From Sipunculus nudus (lineage: Eukaryota; Annelida; Sipuncula; Golfingiida; Sipunculidae), in contig CM049310.1 in assembly GCA_026874595.1 (NCBI GenBank), forward strand, positions 67,718,056 through 67,782,055: 64,000 bases of DNA, in the 5' to 3' direction. The notes under the pieces were generated by a model. That model ran no database searches, was not told the DNA's origin, and saw only the letters and a list, made by a program, of their open reading frames with translations. This document shows, in pieces, positions 37,178 to 48,339 of this stretch. Every line of letters starts with the position of its first letter. Position 1 is the stretch's first letter. A program made the translations under genes and the position numbers.

Positions 37178-38109
37178 AAAATGCGTAAAAATTCGAAAAA
37201 AAATACAGGTGGCGCCAACAGCCTGCAGCTACTGATGAAACAATCCATGATCAGTATTAGTTAAACGAATCATGGTGATAAATGCAAGAGTGCAAGGTGC
37301 AAAGGAATTAAGGGGTTGGGGGAGGGGGTGGGGGATAATGGTATTTACAAAACTTCTACATATATACATACAGGGCACACAAAGCCTGATCTCCCATTCT
37401 GATGAGGCAGGAAAATAATAAACAAATGTTTGTATTAGACCATTTTATTATCAAATCATTTTTTTAGTTTATATTTCTATACATTTTAATATAATATTTA
37501 TATCTAAAGATGATTCATAATTCTAAATTGCATCATCATAAATCTCAATCAGATAACACCACATCATGCATACAAATGTTTATTTATTTTTACCAGAAAA
37601 ATATATCTTTTAAATTGACAAAAACAATAAATATCTATAAATAATACTTAATCCAGATTTCCTCATTTTAAATTTTACCTTTATTTATCCATAAATTGCT
37701 TCATATTTTATAAATTTATGCATACTGATGGGTTAAATTAAATTTTAATTTGTTAAAATCATATAAAAGAAAATTTATTTCTTTAAAAAATGCTACATTT
37801 AAACAACTTTGGCATCTTCTGGATTACTCCTTGAATTCTTTAAAAGTTTTGTATATTAGTGGCAACAGCATTACAATTAAGGAAATAAAGTGCAAACAAT
37901 TACAATTACTGCATAACACTTGGTTGGGAGGGGGGGGGGGGATACGTGAATAACTGTACACCTGTCACAGCAGGGGATCTCCCACAGTGACTTTAACAAA
38001 TCAGGAACCCTGGCATCTAGCTGACTTCCAGTGACCTGGAGTGAGTAGCCTGCATCTGGACAAAGGAAGTGACTACAACATTGCCTCAAGAAAAAATTCA
38101 ATAACAAGC
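37178..38109. other. Partial C monomer, then unassigned AT-rich DNA
   Basis: TACAGGTGGCGCCAACAGCC near 37204 is part of a C monomer. From about 37300 the sequence is AT-rich with a GGGAGG run at 37925-37941 and no recognised gene or repeat. Confidence 0.4.
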
Positions 38110-38330
38110 CTAATTTTCAAGCTTTTATTTTCAAATTTCAGATTTAAACAAATTCAATATGTATGTTTACATGCAGTGAAAATTAAATCAACAGGACTCA
38201 GAGGAAAAAAACGTGCCATGTTCAAAGTTGGGCAAAATTTAAGGTACTGATTTTATTTTTATGCTATTAACTTAAAAAATTTACAAAATTCAGACCTTAT
38301 TTTGGGTACACAACTGAATCTTAACTAGAT
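38110..38330 (-). mobile_element. Family B fragment, reversed
   Basis: AAAACGTGCCATGTTCAAAG, TTGGGCAAAATTTAAGG and ACAACTGAATCTTAA are the reverse complement of the middle of family B. Confidence 0.7.
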
Positions 38331-38397
38331 GTGGTCGGACAATGTTCCTCAGAGGCCCCCGCGTTTCTGCTAGTGTTGGACTAGTTTAAATATGGGT

Positions 38398-38588
38398 GAA
38401 AAATTAATTTAAATTTAAACAAGGCCTACAGGCCTAATGCGAACCTGTGCAAAGTTTGGGAGTATGAATGGTTTCTTTTTAAAATTTAATATTGATCCTT
38501 TTAAGTCCTGTATATCTACCTTAGTCATTATGATTTCAGCAAAATGGACATTTCGGACCTGCAAGTTTCAGACTAGGACATTTTAAAA
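38398..38588. repeat. Family J block, copy 1
   Basis: A ~190-bp segment from AAGGCCTACAGGCC to GACTAGGACATTTTAAAA is repeated at 63497-63672. The two copies diverge abruptly at the following CTAG. Confidence 0.8.
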
Positions 38589-40172
38589 CTAGAATATGGG
38601 TAGTCGACAAGCGACTATGTGTATCCACAGAAATCAGAGTGGGACGGGTGAGGTGAGGCATGGATTAAATGGCAAGGCGAATAGAGTGAGGTGTGTTGCA
38701 TATTAGCATGGATGTCTGCAGCGTAAACGTGAATGTAGGTGGTGCCACCTGTCATAAAATCGAGAAAATTGTCCAGGATGTATAAACCTGTAAAATTTCA
38801 GGTGGATAAGTCAAACCACTGCTGAGATATGAGTGATTTTATCCCAAGGCAGATGAACAGATGGACGGTGTTCATAAGTGGTTGCAGGTGGCGCGACCAG
38901 TTTTGCTTATGATGAAGAGCTATGTGAGATCTAAACACAAGCAAAATTTTGCCCAATCGCTCAAACGGTTCCCGAGATATGAGTTTGGATGTCTGCAGAG
39001 TAAACGTGAATGTAGGTGGCACCACCTGTTATAAAATCAAGAAAGCTGTCCAGGATGTATAAACCTGCAAAATTTTAGGTGGAAGGGTTAACCACTGCTG
39101 AAATGGGAGTGATTTTATCCAAAGGCAGATGAACAGATTGGTGCTGTGCATTAATGGTTGCAGGTGGCGCCACCAGTTTTGCCTATGATGAAGAGCTATG
39201 TGAGATCTATACATGTGCAAAATTTTGGCTCAATCGGTCAATTTTTTCCCAAGATATGATCTAGGATGTCTGCAGAGTATACGTGAATGTAGGTGGCGCC
39301 ACCTGTCATAAAATCGAGAAAGCTGTCCAGGTTGTATAAACCTTTAAAATTTCAGGTGGAAAAGTCAAACCACTGCTGAGATATGAGTAATATTATCCTA
39401 AGGCAGATGAACAGATGGACGCTGAGCATAAATGGTTGCAGGTGGCGCCATCGATTTGCCTATGATGAAGAGCCATGTGAGTTCTATACACGTGCAAAAT
39501 TTCGGCCCAATCGGTCAAACAGTTCTAGAGATATGAGCTTGGATGTCTGCAGAGTAAACGTGAATGTAAGTGGCGCCACCTGTCATAAAATCGAAAACGC
39601 TATCCAGAATGTATAAACCTGCAACATTTCAGGTGGATAAGTCAAACCACTGATGAGATATGAGTGATATTATCCCAAGGCAGATGAACAGATGGACGCT
39701 GTGCAAAAATGGTTGCAGGTGGCGCCACCAGTTTTGCCTATGATGAAGAGCTATGTGAGATCTATGCACATGCAAAATTTTGGCCGAATCAGTCAAACGG
39801 TTCCCGAGATATGAGCTTGGATGTCTGCAGAGTAAACGTGAATGTAGGTGGCGCCACCTGTCATGAAATCGAGAAAGCTGTCCAGGAAATATAAACCTGC
39901 AAAATTTCAGGTGGATAAGTCAAACCACTGCTGAGATATGAGTTAAATTATCATAAGGCAGATGAACAGATGGACGCCGTGCAAAAATGGTTGCAGGTGG
40001 CGCCACCATTTTTAGTGTATGTTATAAAGCTATCAAAGGGCTGCATTTGTGCAAAGTTTTTAGAAACGAGTTTATGTGTGGAAACAGACGCACAAATGGA
40101 CGCTGGGCAGCGAGGAAAGGTCAAAGGTCAACCAAAAATGAGGGCCAGCAGTTCACATGTGACCTGATGATA
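38589..40172 (-). mobile_element. Family A element, 5'-truncated copy 4
   Basis: On the - strand the 3' end is CTAG at 38592-38589 with hairpin TAGTCG…CGACTA. The core is five dimers: GGTGGCGCC-type palindromes start at 38737, 38886, 39014, 39162, 39291, 39440, 39568, 39717, 39846 and 39995, with spacings alternating 148-149 and 128-129. The 5' end is lost after TGTGACCTGATGAT (on +); the next sequence is a D-type end. Confidence 0.85.
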
Positions 40173-40257
40173 AACCCGATTCGCTTAAAATGCAAACCAA
40201 GTTTTTTCAAACAGTTGAAAGATATAGTTCCAATAATCTGGGAATTCTGCATCTAAA

Positions 40258-40318
40258 CATTGTGTCTAGACGTCTAGAGGCTGTGTCTAGACGTCTAGAC
40301 ACAATGTCTAGACACCCC
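40258..40318. repeat. Clustered 22-bp TCTAGACGTCTAGA palindromes
   Basis: TGTGTCTAGACGTCTAGAGG is followed directly by GTGTCTAGACGTCTAGACAC and AATGTCTAGACA, then a C-run. One 22-bp unit is a perfect palindrome centred on GACGTC and a second is nearly so. Flanking AGCCAAGTCA (40328) and TGACTTGGCT (40383) form a wider inverted repeat. Confidence 0.85.
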
Positions 40319-40429
40319 CCCCCCTACAGCCAAGTCAGTTGACATGGTCTGGACTCCACCTGTTTGTACTGAGTGACCTCTTGACTTGGCTGCTGAAACT
40401 CAGCATTTTGTCAAATCTGTTTTCAAATA

Positions 40430-41112
40430 CAAAAAGTCGTTTTCAATTGGCTACAATGCTTTTTTAAAACTGTATTTACCAAATCTATTCTTATAAAACT
40501 GGCAGAACCCTACCATAGAATAATTCTTGTAAAATTTAAACGAATCAGCTTAACAGTTTCATCATGAATCAGTATATAAGCTAGAAGAGTTTAAAATTAC
40601 ATTTTCGCTTGTAAAAAAACACATCAATGTAGATGGCGCCACCAATACCTCAACATCAGATATGACATATTTGACAAACATTGGTATAAAATTTGGTGAT
40701 TATAGCTCTAGCCGTTTCTGAGATTTTAATTTTTGTGTGCTTTTTTGGACAGATGACTAAGTTCAACCTCCTGTAACTCGGCAGAAAATCTCCCAACTGA
40801 AACCATTCGAACAAACTTGAGAGAGATTTTTCCAGGGATCATTTCTGTGAAATATTGGACAATTTGGCTGGACAGTTTCACAGAAGAAGATTTTTAAAGG
40901 TTTTTAAGCTTTTTCTCTATAAAATCTAAATTAATGCAGATACCTAATAATAAGCTCCAGGGCACAAAGATTCACATGTGAATACTTCTTACATGTAATT
41001 TGGAGCTCTAGCTCCGACAGATTCTGACTTTCAGCCATGGACGGCGGAAAGCCAGCCCTGGACGGCGGACGACGCTGCGCCATCGCATAAGCTCACGGAT
41101 TCGCTAAAAATA
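40430..41112 (-). mobile_element. Family D element, copy 2, reversed
   Basis: On the - strand it starts TTTTTAGCGAATCCGTGAGC, TTATGCGATGGCGCAGCG, TCGTCCGCCGTCC. It contains AGAGCTATAATCACC and TGGTGGCGCCATC. The downstream limit near 40430 is approximate. Confidence 0.7.
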
Positions 41113-41239
41113 TGACAAACAGAAACAGGTTTTTATCCATATGCATGAGGGAAAAAATCCTACTGGATCAAATAATATTAAAGAAGATATGTCTTAAAGA
41201 CTGTGTGCAATAGAAAATCACCGAATGTAGTCTGCTAGC

Positions 41240-41868
41240 CATATTTGATTTTGAGCAAGTCTGTGTTTCAATAGGTCTGGAGCCCTTATAGGCACCAATG
41301 ATCCCTGTGACTTTGGGAAAGCTGCAGTACGTTGTTGTTCAGTTATCGCGTGCGAAAAAAATCAGCGATCGGGCTGTGGCGGCCATATTGGAATTCCGAC
41401 AGGTCTGTAATTCAAAAGGTCTGGAGCCCTCACATGTACCAACCATCCCTGTAAATTTGGGAAAGCTGAAGTATGTTGTTGTTGAGTTATCGCACGCGAA
41501 AGAAAATCAGCAATTGGGCTGTGGTGGCACTACTGGAATTCCGACAGGTCTGTAATTAAATAGGTCTGGAGCCGTCATAGGTACAAATCATCCCTGAGAA
41601 TTTAGGAAAGCTGCAGTAGGTTGTTGTTGAGTTATCACCCGCGAATAAAATCAGCGACCGGGCTGTGGCGGCCATATTGGAATTCCGACAGATTAGTAAT
41701 TCAATAGGTCTGGAGCCGTCATGGGTACCAATCATCCCTGTGAATTGGGGAAAGCTGCAGTGGGTTGTTGTTTTATTTGTCGCGCTCGAAAGAAAGTGTC
41801 ACAGACGGAAATACGGGCTGACACGGTGATCACTATAGGGCACCGTTTGTCAAGCGGGGCCCTAATTA
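41240..41868 (-). mobile_element. Family F element with 144-bp tandem core
   Basis: Four tandem units are visible; AGGTCTGGAGCC starts at 41273, 41418, 41562 and 41706 (periods 145, 144, 144). Each has AAAGCTG(C/A)AGTA, GTTGTTGTTGAGTTATC and GGAATTCCGACAG. On the - strand the 5' end at 41868 is ATTAGGGCCCCG, a loop, CGGTGCCCTATAG, a hairpin in the same position as in families B and E, so the element is read on the - strand. Confidence 0.8.
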
Positions 41869-42330
41869 AACAGTTATATACTTGGAAAAAAGTCTATAGC
41901 TTCAAAAATGTTAATGTTAAGTGAGCAAATATTTTTCCTGTTTTTTTACATAGTCCAATATGTTCAAGCCCATAACTTATAGAAATTACTCTTTACAGTC
42001 TTAATTTCTAGCATGTATATAGTAAATATATGGGAGAATACTCCTGGTAAAATTTAAGAAAAACAGGTAAGTGGTTTTGATATAAGACAGTTCTGAAGTG
42101 TGGTAATAGGTTTTAAATTTTAATTTGAGGTTTTTCCTTAATTTCCCAAAGGAACGAAGTCGCAGTGACCCAGTCTTCGGTTTGTAAGGAGATCTTTGGG
42201 ACATCTAACAGTATGCCGAATTTCGGACTCGTAGGTCTAACGGTTTCAAAACGTTCCAGTCTAACGGACGAATAGACGGACGGACCACGACTTTAGCTCA
42301 GATGACTTATAGTGAGCTGAGCTAAAAAAT
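41869..42330 (-). mobile_element. Family B 5' fragment, reversed
   Basis: The 5' hairpin at 42330-42296 (- strand TTTAGCTCAGCTCACT / AGTCATCTGAGC) is followed by GTCCGTCTATTCGTCCG and the first half of family B down to about 41869. Confidence 0.75.
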
Positions 42331-42628
42331 TACAACATTCTTATCTGATTTCTGGCATATAATTGAATCTCTAGATTATAAGCAATTATCTTGTCAGGTA
42401 AATATATTTCCTGACTTTTGACATACTACATTATATGTTTGAGCCCATAACTTCAATAATTTACGCATTATTGACCTTATTTATGGTTTGTATATAGGAA
42501 ATATAGAGGTATAGTATGAACACCAGTGGTTTTCGAGATAGGCAGATTGTATACGTTTAACAATAGGTTTTTACTGGGAAACTAGGTTTTCGCTTAATTT
42601 TTCAAAGGAACGAAGTCGCAGGGACTCA
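42331..42628 (-). mobile_element. Family B internal fragment, reversed
   Basis: The reverse complement carries GAGTCCCTGCGACTTCGTTC, CTATCTCGAAAACC and AAGTTATGGGCTC, all family B body. It has no termini and abuts the full copy at 42629. Confidence 0.65.
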
Positions 42629-45285
42629 TTTTTAGCTCAGCTGACTATAAGTCATCGGAGCTATAGTCGTGGTCCATTGTCCGTCGTCCGTCCGTCTGTC
42701 TGTAGATGTGGCCCGTTTTGAAACCGTAAGACCTAGGAATCCAAAATTCGGCATAATGTTAGATGTCCCCAAGATCTCCTACCATGCCGAAAACTGGGTC
42801 TTAGCGACTTCGTTCCTTTGAGAAATTAAGGAAAAACCTCAATTGTTTATTAGAAACCTATTTTCACACTTCAGGACTGCCTAATATCAAAACTACTCAT
42901 CTGATTTTCCTCATATTTACCATAAATATTCCCCTATATAGTTCCTATGTACATGCCAGAAATTTTGTCTGTATTATATAATTTAAAAGTTATGGGCCCA
43001 AACATAATGCATTTTGTAAAAAATCAGAAAAGATATTTGATCACTTAAAACAAAACATGTTAAAGCTATGGACTTTTTTTCCAGTAATATATCTTTAATA
43101 AATCAAAATTAAATTGTACACCCAAAATTAGATCAAAATCTTTTAAATTTTTTGAAATATTAATAAAAATAAAAAATTTGTACCTTAAATTTTGCCCAAC
43201 TTAATATTAATAAAAATAAAAAATTGGTACCTTAAATTTTGCCCAACTTTGACCATGGCACGTTTGTTTCCTGTAAGTACTGTGGATTTAATTTTCACAG
43301 CATGTTTTTGTTAGAATTTTGTCTATTAACATCAAAAATTTGAAACCAGTTGATCAAAAACTGTAGATTTTATTCAAGTTTTCAAGCACCATGTAACATA
43401 TTGTTTACATCAAGCTAGTGTTATGCAGTTTGCAAGAGCTCAGCTCCCCAGCCTCAGCTCTCAGTTCCTAAAATTTGGCATACAATTAGATGTCTTCAAA
43501 GTCCCCTACCATGCCAAGAATTTGGTCACTAGGACTTAATACCTTCGAGATATTAATAAAAAACTTCATTTTTCCATTAAATACCCATTGTTACACTTCA
43601 AGACTGCCTAATATCAAAACCACTGATCTGACTTTAATCATATATAATATACATATTGTTCTATACATTCTCTATGCACATGCCAGAAATAATGTCAGTA
43701 TTGCGTAATTGTTTTAAGTTATGGGCCCAAACATAATGCACTTTGTAAATAATCAAGAAATATATTTACTCCTTTAACAATAGGATTGCTGAAGCTAGAG
43801 ATTTTTTGTCAGGGATGTAACATTATTTTATCAAGATTCAATTGAATACCAAAAATTAGTTCTGAATTTTTCAATTTTTATAAGTTATTAGTATAAATAT
43901 AAAATTAGTACCTTAAATTTTGCCAAACTTTGACCATGGCACTTTGTTTCCTGTGAGCACTGTTGATATAATTTTCATATCGTGCACACATAAGGATTTC
44001 AGCTTTTTAGTTTAGAAAGCTGAAAGAAATTGGCCAAAAATTGTAGCTTTTATTAATGTTTTTATGAGACCATGTCAGACCTTAGCTCTCCCCAGCCCCT
44101 CTTGAGTCACCTGTATGTTGACCTTGTTGACCTTTCATCAAATTATGCACGCTTGACGCGAGGCATACATGGGGCAGCCAGGCAGCTTATGCATGGCCAG
44201 CCACAGTTGATCCTGGTGCCCAACTCAACTAGTTTTAACTAACAACATAACAATAAACAATAAATTAATAATTTTTTATTGGTTTTTAATAACAAATTAA
44301 AGAAAAATGGAAAAGGAATTTGTTAGTTGATAATAACAGGAAATTACCTTGCAGTTACTGATGATATAAGAATCTTGTATCGATTGATAGAATGTCACGT
44401 ATTCCAAATAACACCATGCAGTCACCTATGGAATTTTTCAGTTAAATTTTAATGATAAAAAAATAAATCATATTATTCATTACTGATCATTAGGGATCAT
44501 ATGAAGGAAATAAATATAGACAAAGATGCAGTTGATAATATTAATCTAGATTCCTGCTGTGTCTAGTGTGTACATTGATGTGAAATTAGTCCAAAATGAA
44601 TATATTACATTTATTTTTTTAAATATGAATAAAAGCCATAAAACCAGGTACTTATGATCATTATTTAAATGTGTGAATTTTGTATATTCTGCTTTCTCAA
44701 CATCGTTTGGTGAAAACTGAATAAATACCAGACATGGTGCGAAAACTTTGCAAATATATTTGAATACGAATATGAATATGTACTCCATTATTAATTTTCT
44801 TGCATAAGAATTGGAATTCAGGTAAAAATGAAAGTATATGAATACCAGTGCAAATACTTTTAAAATGTATTCATGAATGCATTCATGAATATATTCTTTG
44901 ATATTATTTTTATAATCATTTCAGTTGTATTTTATTTTAAAAAATCATACGATTCTCTTATTTTTAATAAAAAATTATATTTGGGACAATTTGTAATTAT
45001 TTTTAATAAATAGTTAAACTCTTATATTATGTTCTGCTTATAAGTTATAAGGCCAAGTGAAAATCTGTGTGACAATAGCACTTCATTTGTTAATAAAATA
45101 AACGAAATCAATCCTCTTCCCCGTCTCCAAAGATACAATCAAAATCATACATAAGCTAAACACCTACAACTCATAATACAGCTTATATTTATTTCCACAC
45201 AAAACAAGCATGTGCCTTTTTTCTAAATCATATTTTTTTATCATATATAACAGCTGAGCGCCGTGACCCATGGGTCCCTTGTTTT
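42629..45285 (+). mobile_element. Family B element, complete copy 2
   Basis: 2657 bp, from the 5' hairpin (TTTAGCTCAGCTGACT / AGTCATCGGAGC) and CCGTCGTCCGTCCG to the terminus GAGCGCCGTGACC, CATGGGTCCCTTGTTT. It matches the copy at 13519-16174 along its length, including the AT-rich tail with CATAAAACCAGGTACTTATG. It has a ~60-bp local duplication at 43180-43245 (CCTTAAATTTTGCCCAACTT twice). Confidence 0.87.
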
Positions 45286-46345
45286 GGTTTGGTAGGAGAA
45301 ATTGGGGACGCCTAACTGTATGTAGAATTTTGGATTCGTAGGTACGACAAAGGACCAAGACTAGCTCACATGCCGAGCTAAAAATTGTGCCCTGCTCCAA
45401 GTTGGCGCAAATTTAGGGTACTGTTTTTATAATTATGCTAATTAACTTTTAAAAATTACGAAATTCGGATCTAATCTTGGGTATACAATTGATACTTGAT
45501 TAAAGTTATATCCCTGAAAAAAGTCTATAGCTTCAGCAATTCTCGTGAGGAAATAAATTTCCTGATTTTTGACAAAGTGCATTTTGTTTGAGCCCATAAC
45601 TTAAATAATTAGCTCAATATTGACCTAATTTATGGTATGTACAAAGGAAATATATGCAGGAATGGTTATATCAAATATGAATACAATAACACCAGTGGTT
45701 TTCATAGTTGGCAGTTTTGAAGTGCAACATTAACAATCTTTTTTTTCTGGAAAACGGAGGTCTCAGTTTTCCGCTTTATTTCTCGAAGGAACACGGTCAA
45801 GGGGTAAAACATCATGACTATAGCTCAGATGACATGTAGTCAGCTTGAGATAAAAATTAGAAAGGTGGAGCCCTAAGTTTTTGGAAACGGACAAGTCGTG
45901 GTCAATATTCATGGCACTCATCAACTATCAAATTCCTTTTATATTAATTTTTCTTAAATTTGTTATTAAAAAACAATAAAAAAATATTAATTTATTAATT
46001 GTCATGATGTTGGTCAAAACAACTACAAGATGAGTTGGGTGACACACCTGGATGAATTGTGGCCAGCCAGTCTCTAGCTTCAGGAATTCTCATGTCATGC
46101 GAGTAAATATATTTCCTGATTTTTAACAAAGTGCATAATGTTCCTGCTCATAACTTTAAAATATTACACAATGATAATTTCTTGTATGTATATAGGAAAT
46201 AAATAGAGGAATATGTATATGAAATATATTCAAAAACAGCAGTGGTTTTTAAATGAGGCAGCCTTGAAGTCTAACAGTGGGTTTTTATGGCAAGTTGGCG
46301 TTTTTCCTAAAGAACTCGAAGGAATGAAGTCTTTGTAACCCTATT
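45286..46345 (-). mobile_element. Chain of reversed family B fragments
   Basis: At least three fragments are visible: 45286-45380 (5' region), 45385-45857 (5' hairpin TATCTCAAGCTGACTAC / ATGTCATCTGAGC at its right end), and 46060-46345 (body). The sequence GGGTATACAATTGATACTTG at 45480 is the unoccupied counterpart of the family A insertion at 53606-55342. Confidence 0.65.
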
Positions 46346-46385
46346 TTCGATATATAAAAATTTAAATAATATAATTTATTTCCAG

Positions 46386-46622
46386 AGGACAAGATTGATG
46401 CCTACCTAGGTTACTACCGGCGGCACATGAATCAGGCTCTGCTTCCAAAACATCACATGTTGGAAGACCATTTAGTTCCTTTGATTAGGAAATGGAGTTA
46501 TGGGATGGGGCTTCATGGAGAACAGGGTGGAGAGGGGGATACATGCAGTTGTAAATAGGCTAAAGCGTTCTTCTTGGGCAATGAGGAACCCTGTTAAACA
46601 TTTCAGGGGAGCTATCTTTTAA
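46386..46622 (+). pseudogene. Frameshifted fragment of an invertebrate repeat-borne protein family
   Basis: After an acceptor-like TTTATTTCCAG, a frame from 46388 reads DKIDAYLGYYRR, LPKHHMLEDHLVP, IRKWSYGMGLHGEQGGE and stops at 46556. A second frame, one base out, continues from 46545 with AVVNRLKRSSWAMRNPVKHF and stops at 46620. I recall the pattern (HMLEDH…GEQG-E…) from many uncharacterised invertebrate proteins, often carried in transposable elements, but cannot name the function. The break lies in a G-run (GAGAGGGGGATA), where one extra G would explain it. The fragment is short, has no ATG and no neighbouring exons, so I read it as a dead copy. Confidence 0.55.
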
Positions 46623-46680
46623 GCTGTAATAATATTGACATATACATAGACATAACTAACTATAGAATATTGTAACAATG

Positions 46681-46681
<1 letters not shown>

Positions 46682-46775
<94 letters not shown>
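46682..46775. repeat. (TA)n microsatellite, long
   Basis: About 46 uninterrupted TA units. Confidence 0.97.
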
Positions 46776-46778
<3 letters not shown>

Positions 46779-48339
46779 TTTATTCATTATTCTAACTTTG
46801 CAGTTTAATTATGTGAAATCTGAAATTTTAGCCATTCCAAATTTAAAGCAAATGGTATCATATAGGATGTAAAATATTTTATAATCATAATTGTAGGATT
46901 GTATCCACAGGTCATCAATTGTCAGCATCATACTGATGTGTAATGTGGTACATATAATACAGTTTCATAAGCAGGTTGAAGTTTTTAATTATATTCACTA
47001 TACAAAGTTATTAGTGCAGTGACATTTACTTGTCATTTATATTTTTAAATTGTAAAACAGGTTTGTATCACGATCTGTTTATAATATTTAATTGATATAT
47101 GGATAAGAAAGGCATTTATAACACAGTTTGGTTGTTTATAGTTTGAATAAACTCCAGTCCGAATTTAGTCTGGCCCCTTCATACTGTTAGTGTTGTGTAG
47201 TTCAGTGCTATATATTTATGAAACACAAATTGACAATCTTCTGATCATACCCATAGTTTGCTCAGTATATTGAATTTATGTATTTAAAATTTCATCTGAA
47301 TGAAAACGCATTTTATATTAAATTTTACCATTTTTTATTCACAAATCTCATCAAATGTTGACTTTTCAATGAACTTAGATGATGCATACTACTTGTGCTT
47401 TTTGTTGGACAATATCTGCTTTCTCCCCATGTCAAATTAAATATGGTACACATATTTAGATTCCTGAGAAAATTATCCTTCCACACATATATAACATGCA
47501 AGGTTTGTTGTTTTAGATAAGTTATTAAGGGGTAAATGCAAGAAACCTAGATGATATGCTGTAAACAGGCCCCATCTATCCACTAGAGTGTAACCCGACA
47601 CCCATGTTCGTAGCTATCTCTCGCGGACACCCCGAGTGTCTGGGGAGAACAGCCTGCCCAGCCCATTAAAGCTCCACCTGCCTAACTGCTGTGCCGACTA
47701 ATGCGGCAATTATAGATTTTCAAAGACTTTCTTCTGGATTTTATGCATTTGGACTTCAGTTTACTTTCTGGGTTGTTGCAAGAGCTGGACTGTCATTCTC
47801 CGAGAGTTTACATTTAAAGGACTTATCGTTGTGATGGTGTTGGTACCAGGTACTGTGCACATTTTTCTATGTGATTGTATTGACTTGTTATACCGCTTTT
47901 TTACTATATACTTGTATTGATTTAGTGTATTGTAATGTTAGGGTTGTTTTAAGAATAAATTATAGTTATTTGTTAACAAAAAACACTGACTTCTTTATTC
48001 ATTCCCCTAGACATTTTACGCTGCCTAGTGTTACAGAATCTGATTTGTTTTTATCTCCATTACAAAATTTGTGTTCATCACGCATACGTGATCTGTTTAT
48101 AATAGGTTCCGTAACAATATATATATTACAATGTGGAAATATAACAGCCACGCAAACCAGAAGTCGAATTAGAATGGTCGGTTTATCTTGATTACCTCTG
48201 CTAGTCATGTCGGGAGGTATTCAAAATTACACGCAAATTACAATGTCAGACCAAACTGACGATGCTTGTTCACTCACAAATACACAAATCCATTAGGGGT
48301 AACACCACAAAAAATCCAGAGTATTATTTAACATTCAAA
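46776..48339. other. Intergenic, with a GC-richer block at 47578-47720
   Basis: Mostly AT-rich with no gene. The block at 47578-47720 (ACCCGACACCCATGTTCG, CTCTCGCGGACACC, CCGAGTGTCTGGGG, CCAGCCCATTAAAGC) is clearly richer in GC than its surroundings and contains a small hairpin GACAC…GTGTC. I do not recognise it as a tRNA, snRNA or SINE. Confidence 0.4.

Noticed and set aside
47871-48191. 106-codon + strand frame
   Set aside because: Hydrophobic AT-rich translation with no homology and no gene context; it overlaps the likely FUBP transcript end only by chance.
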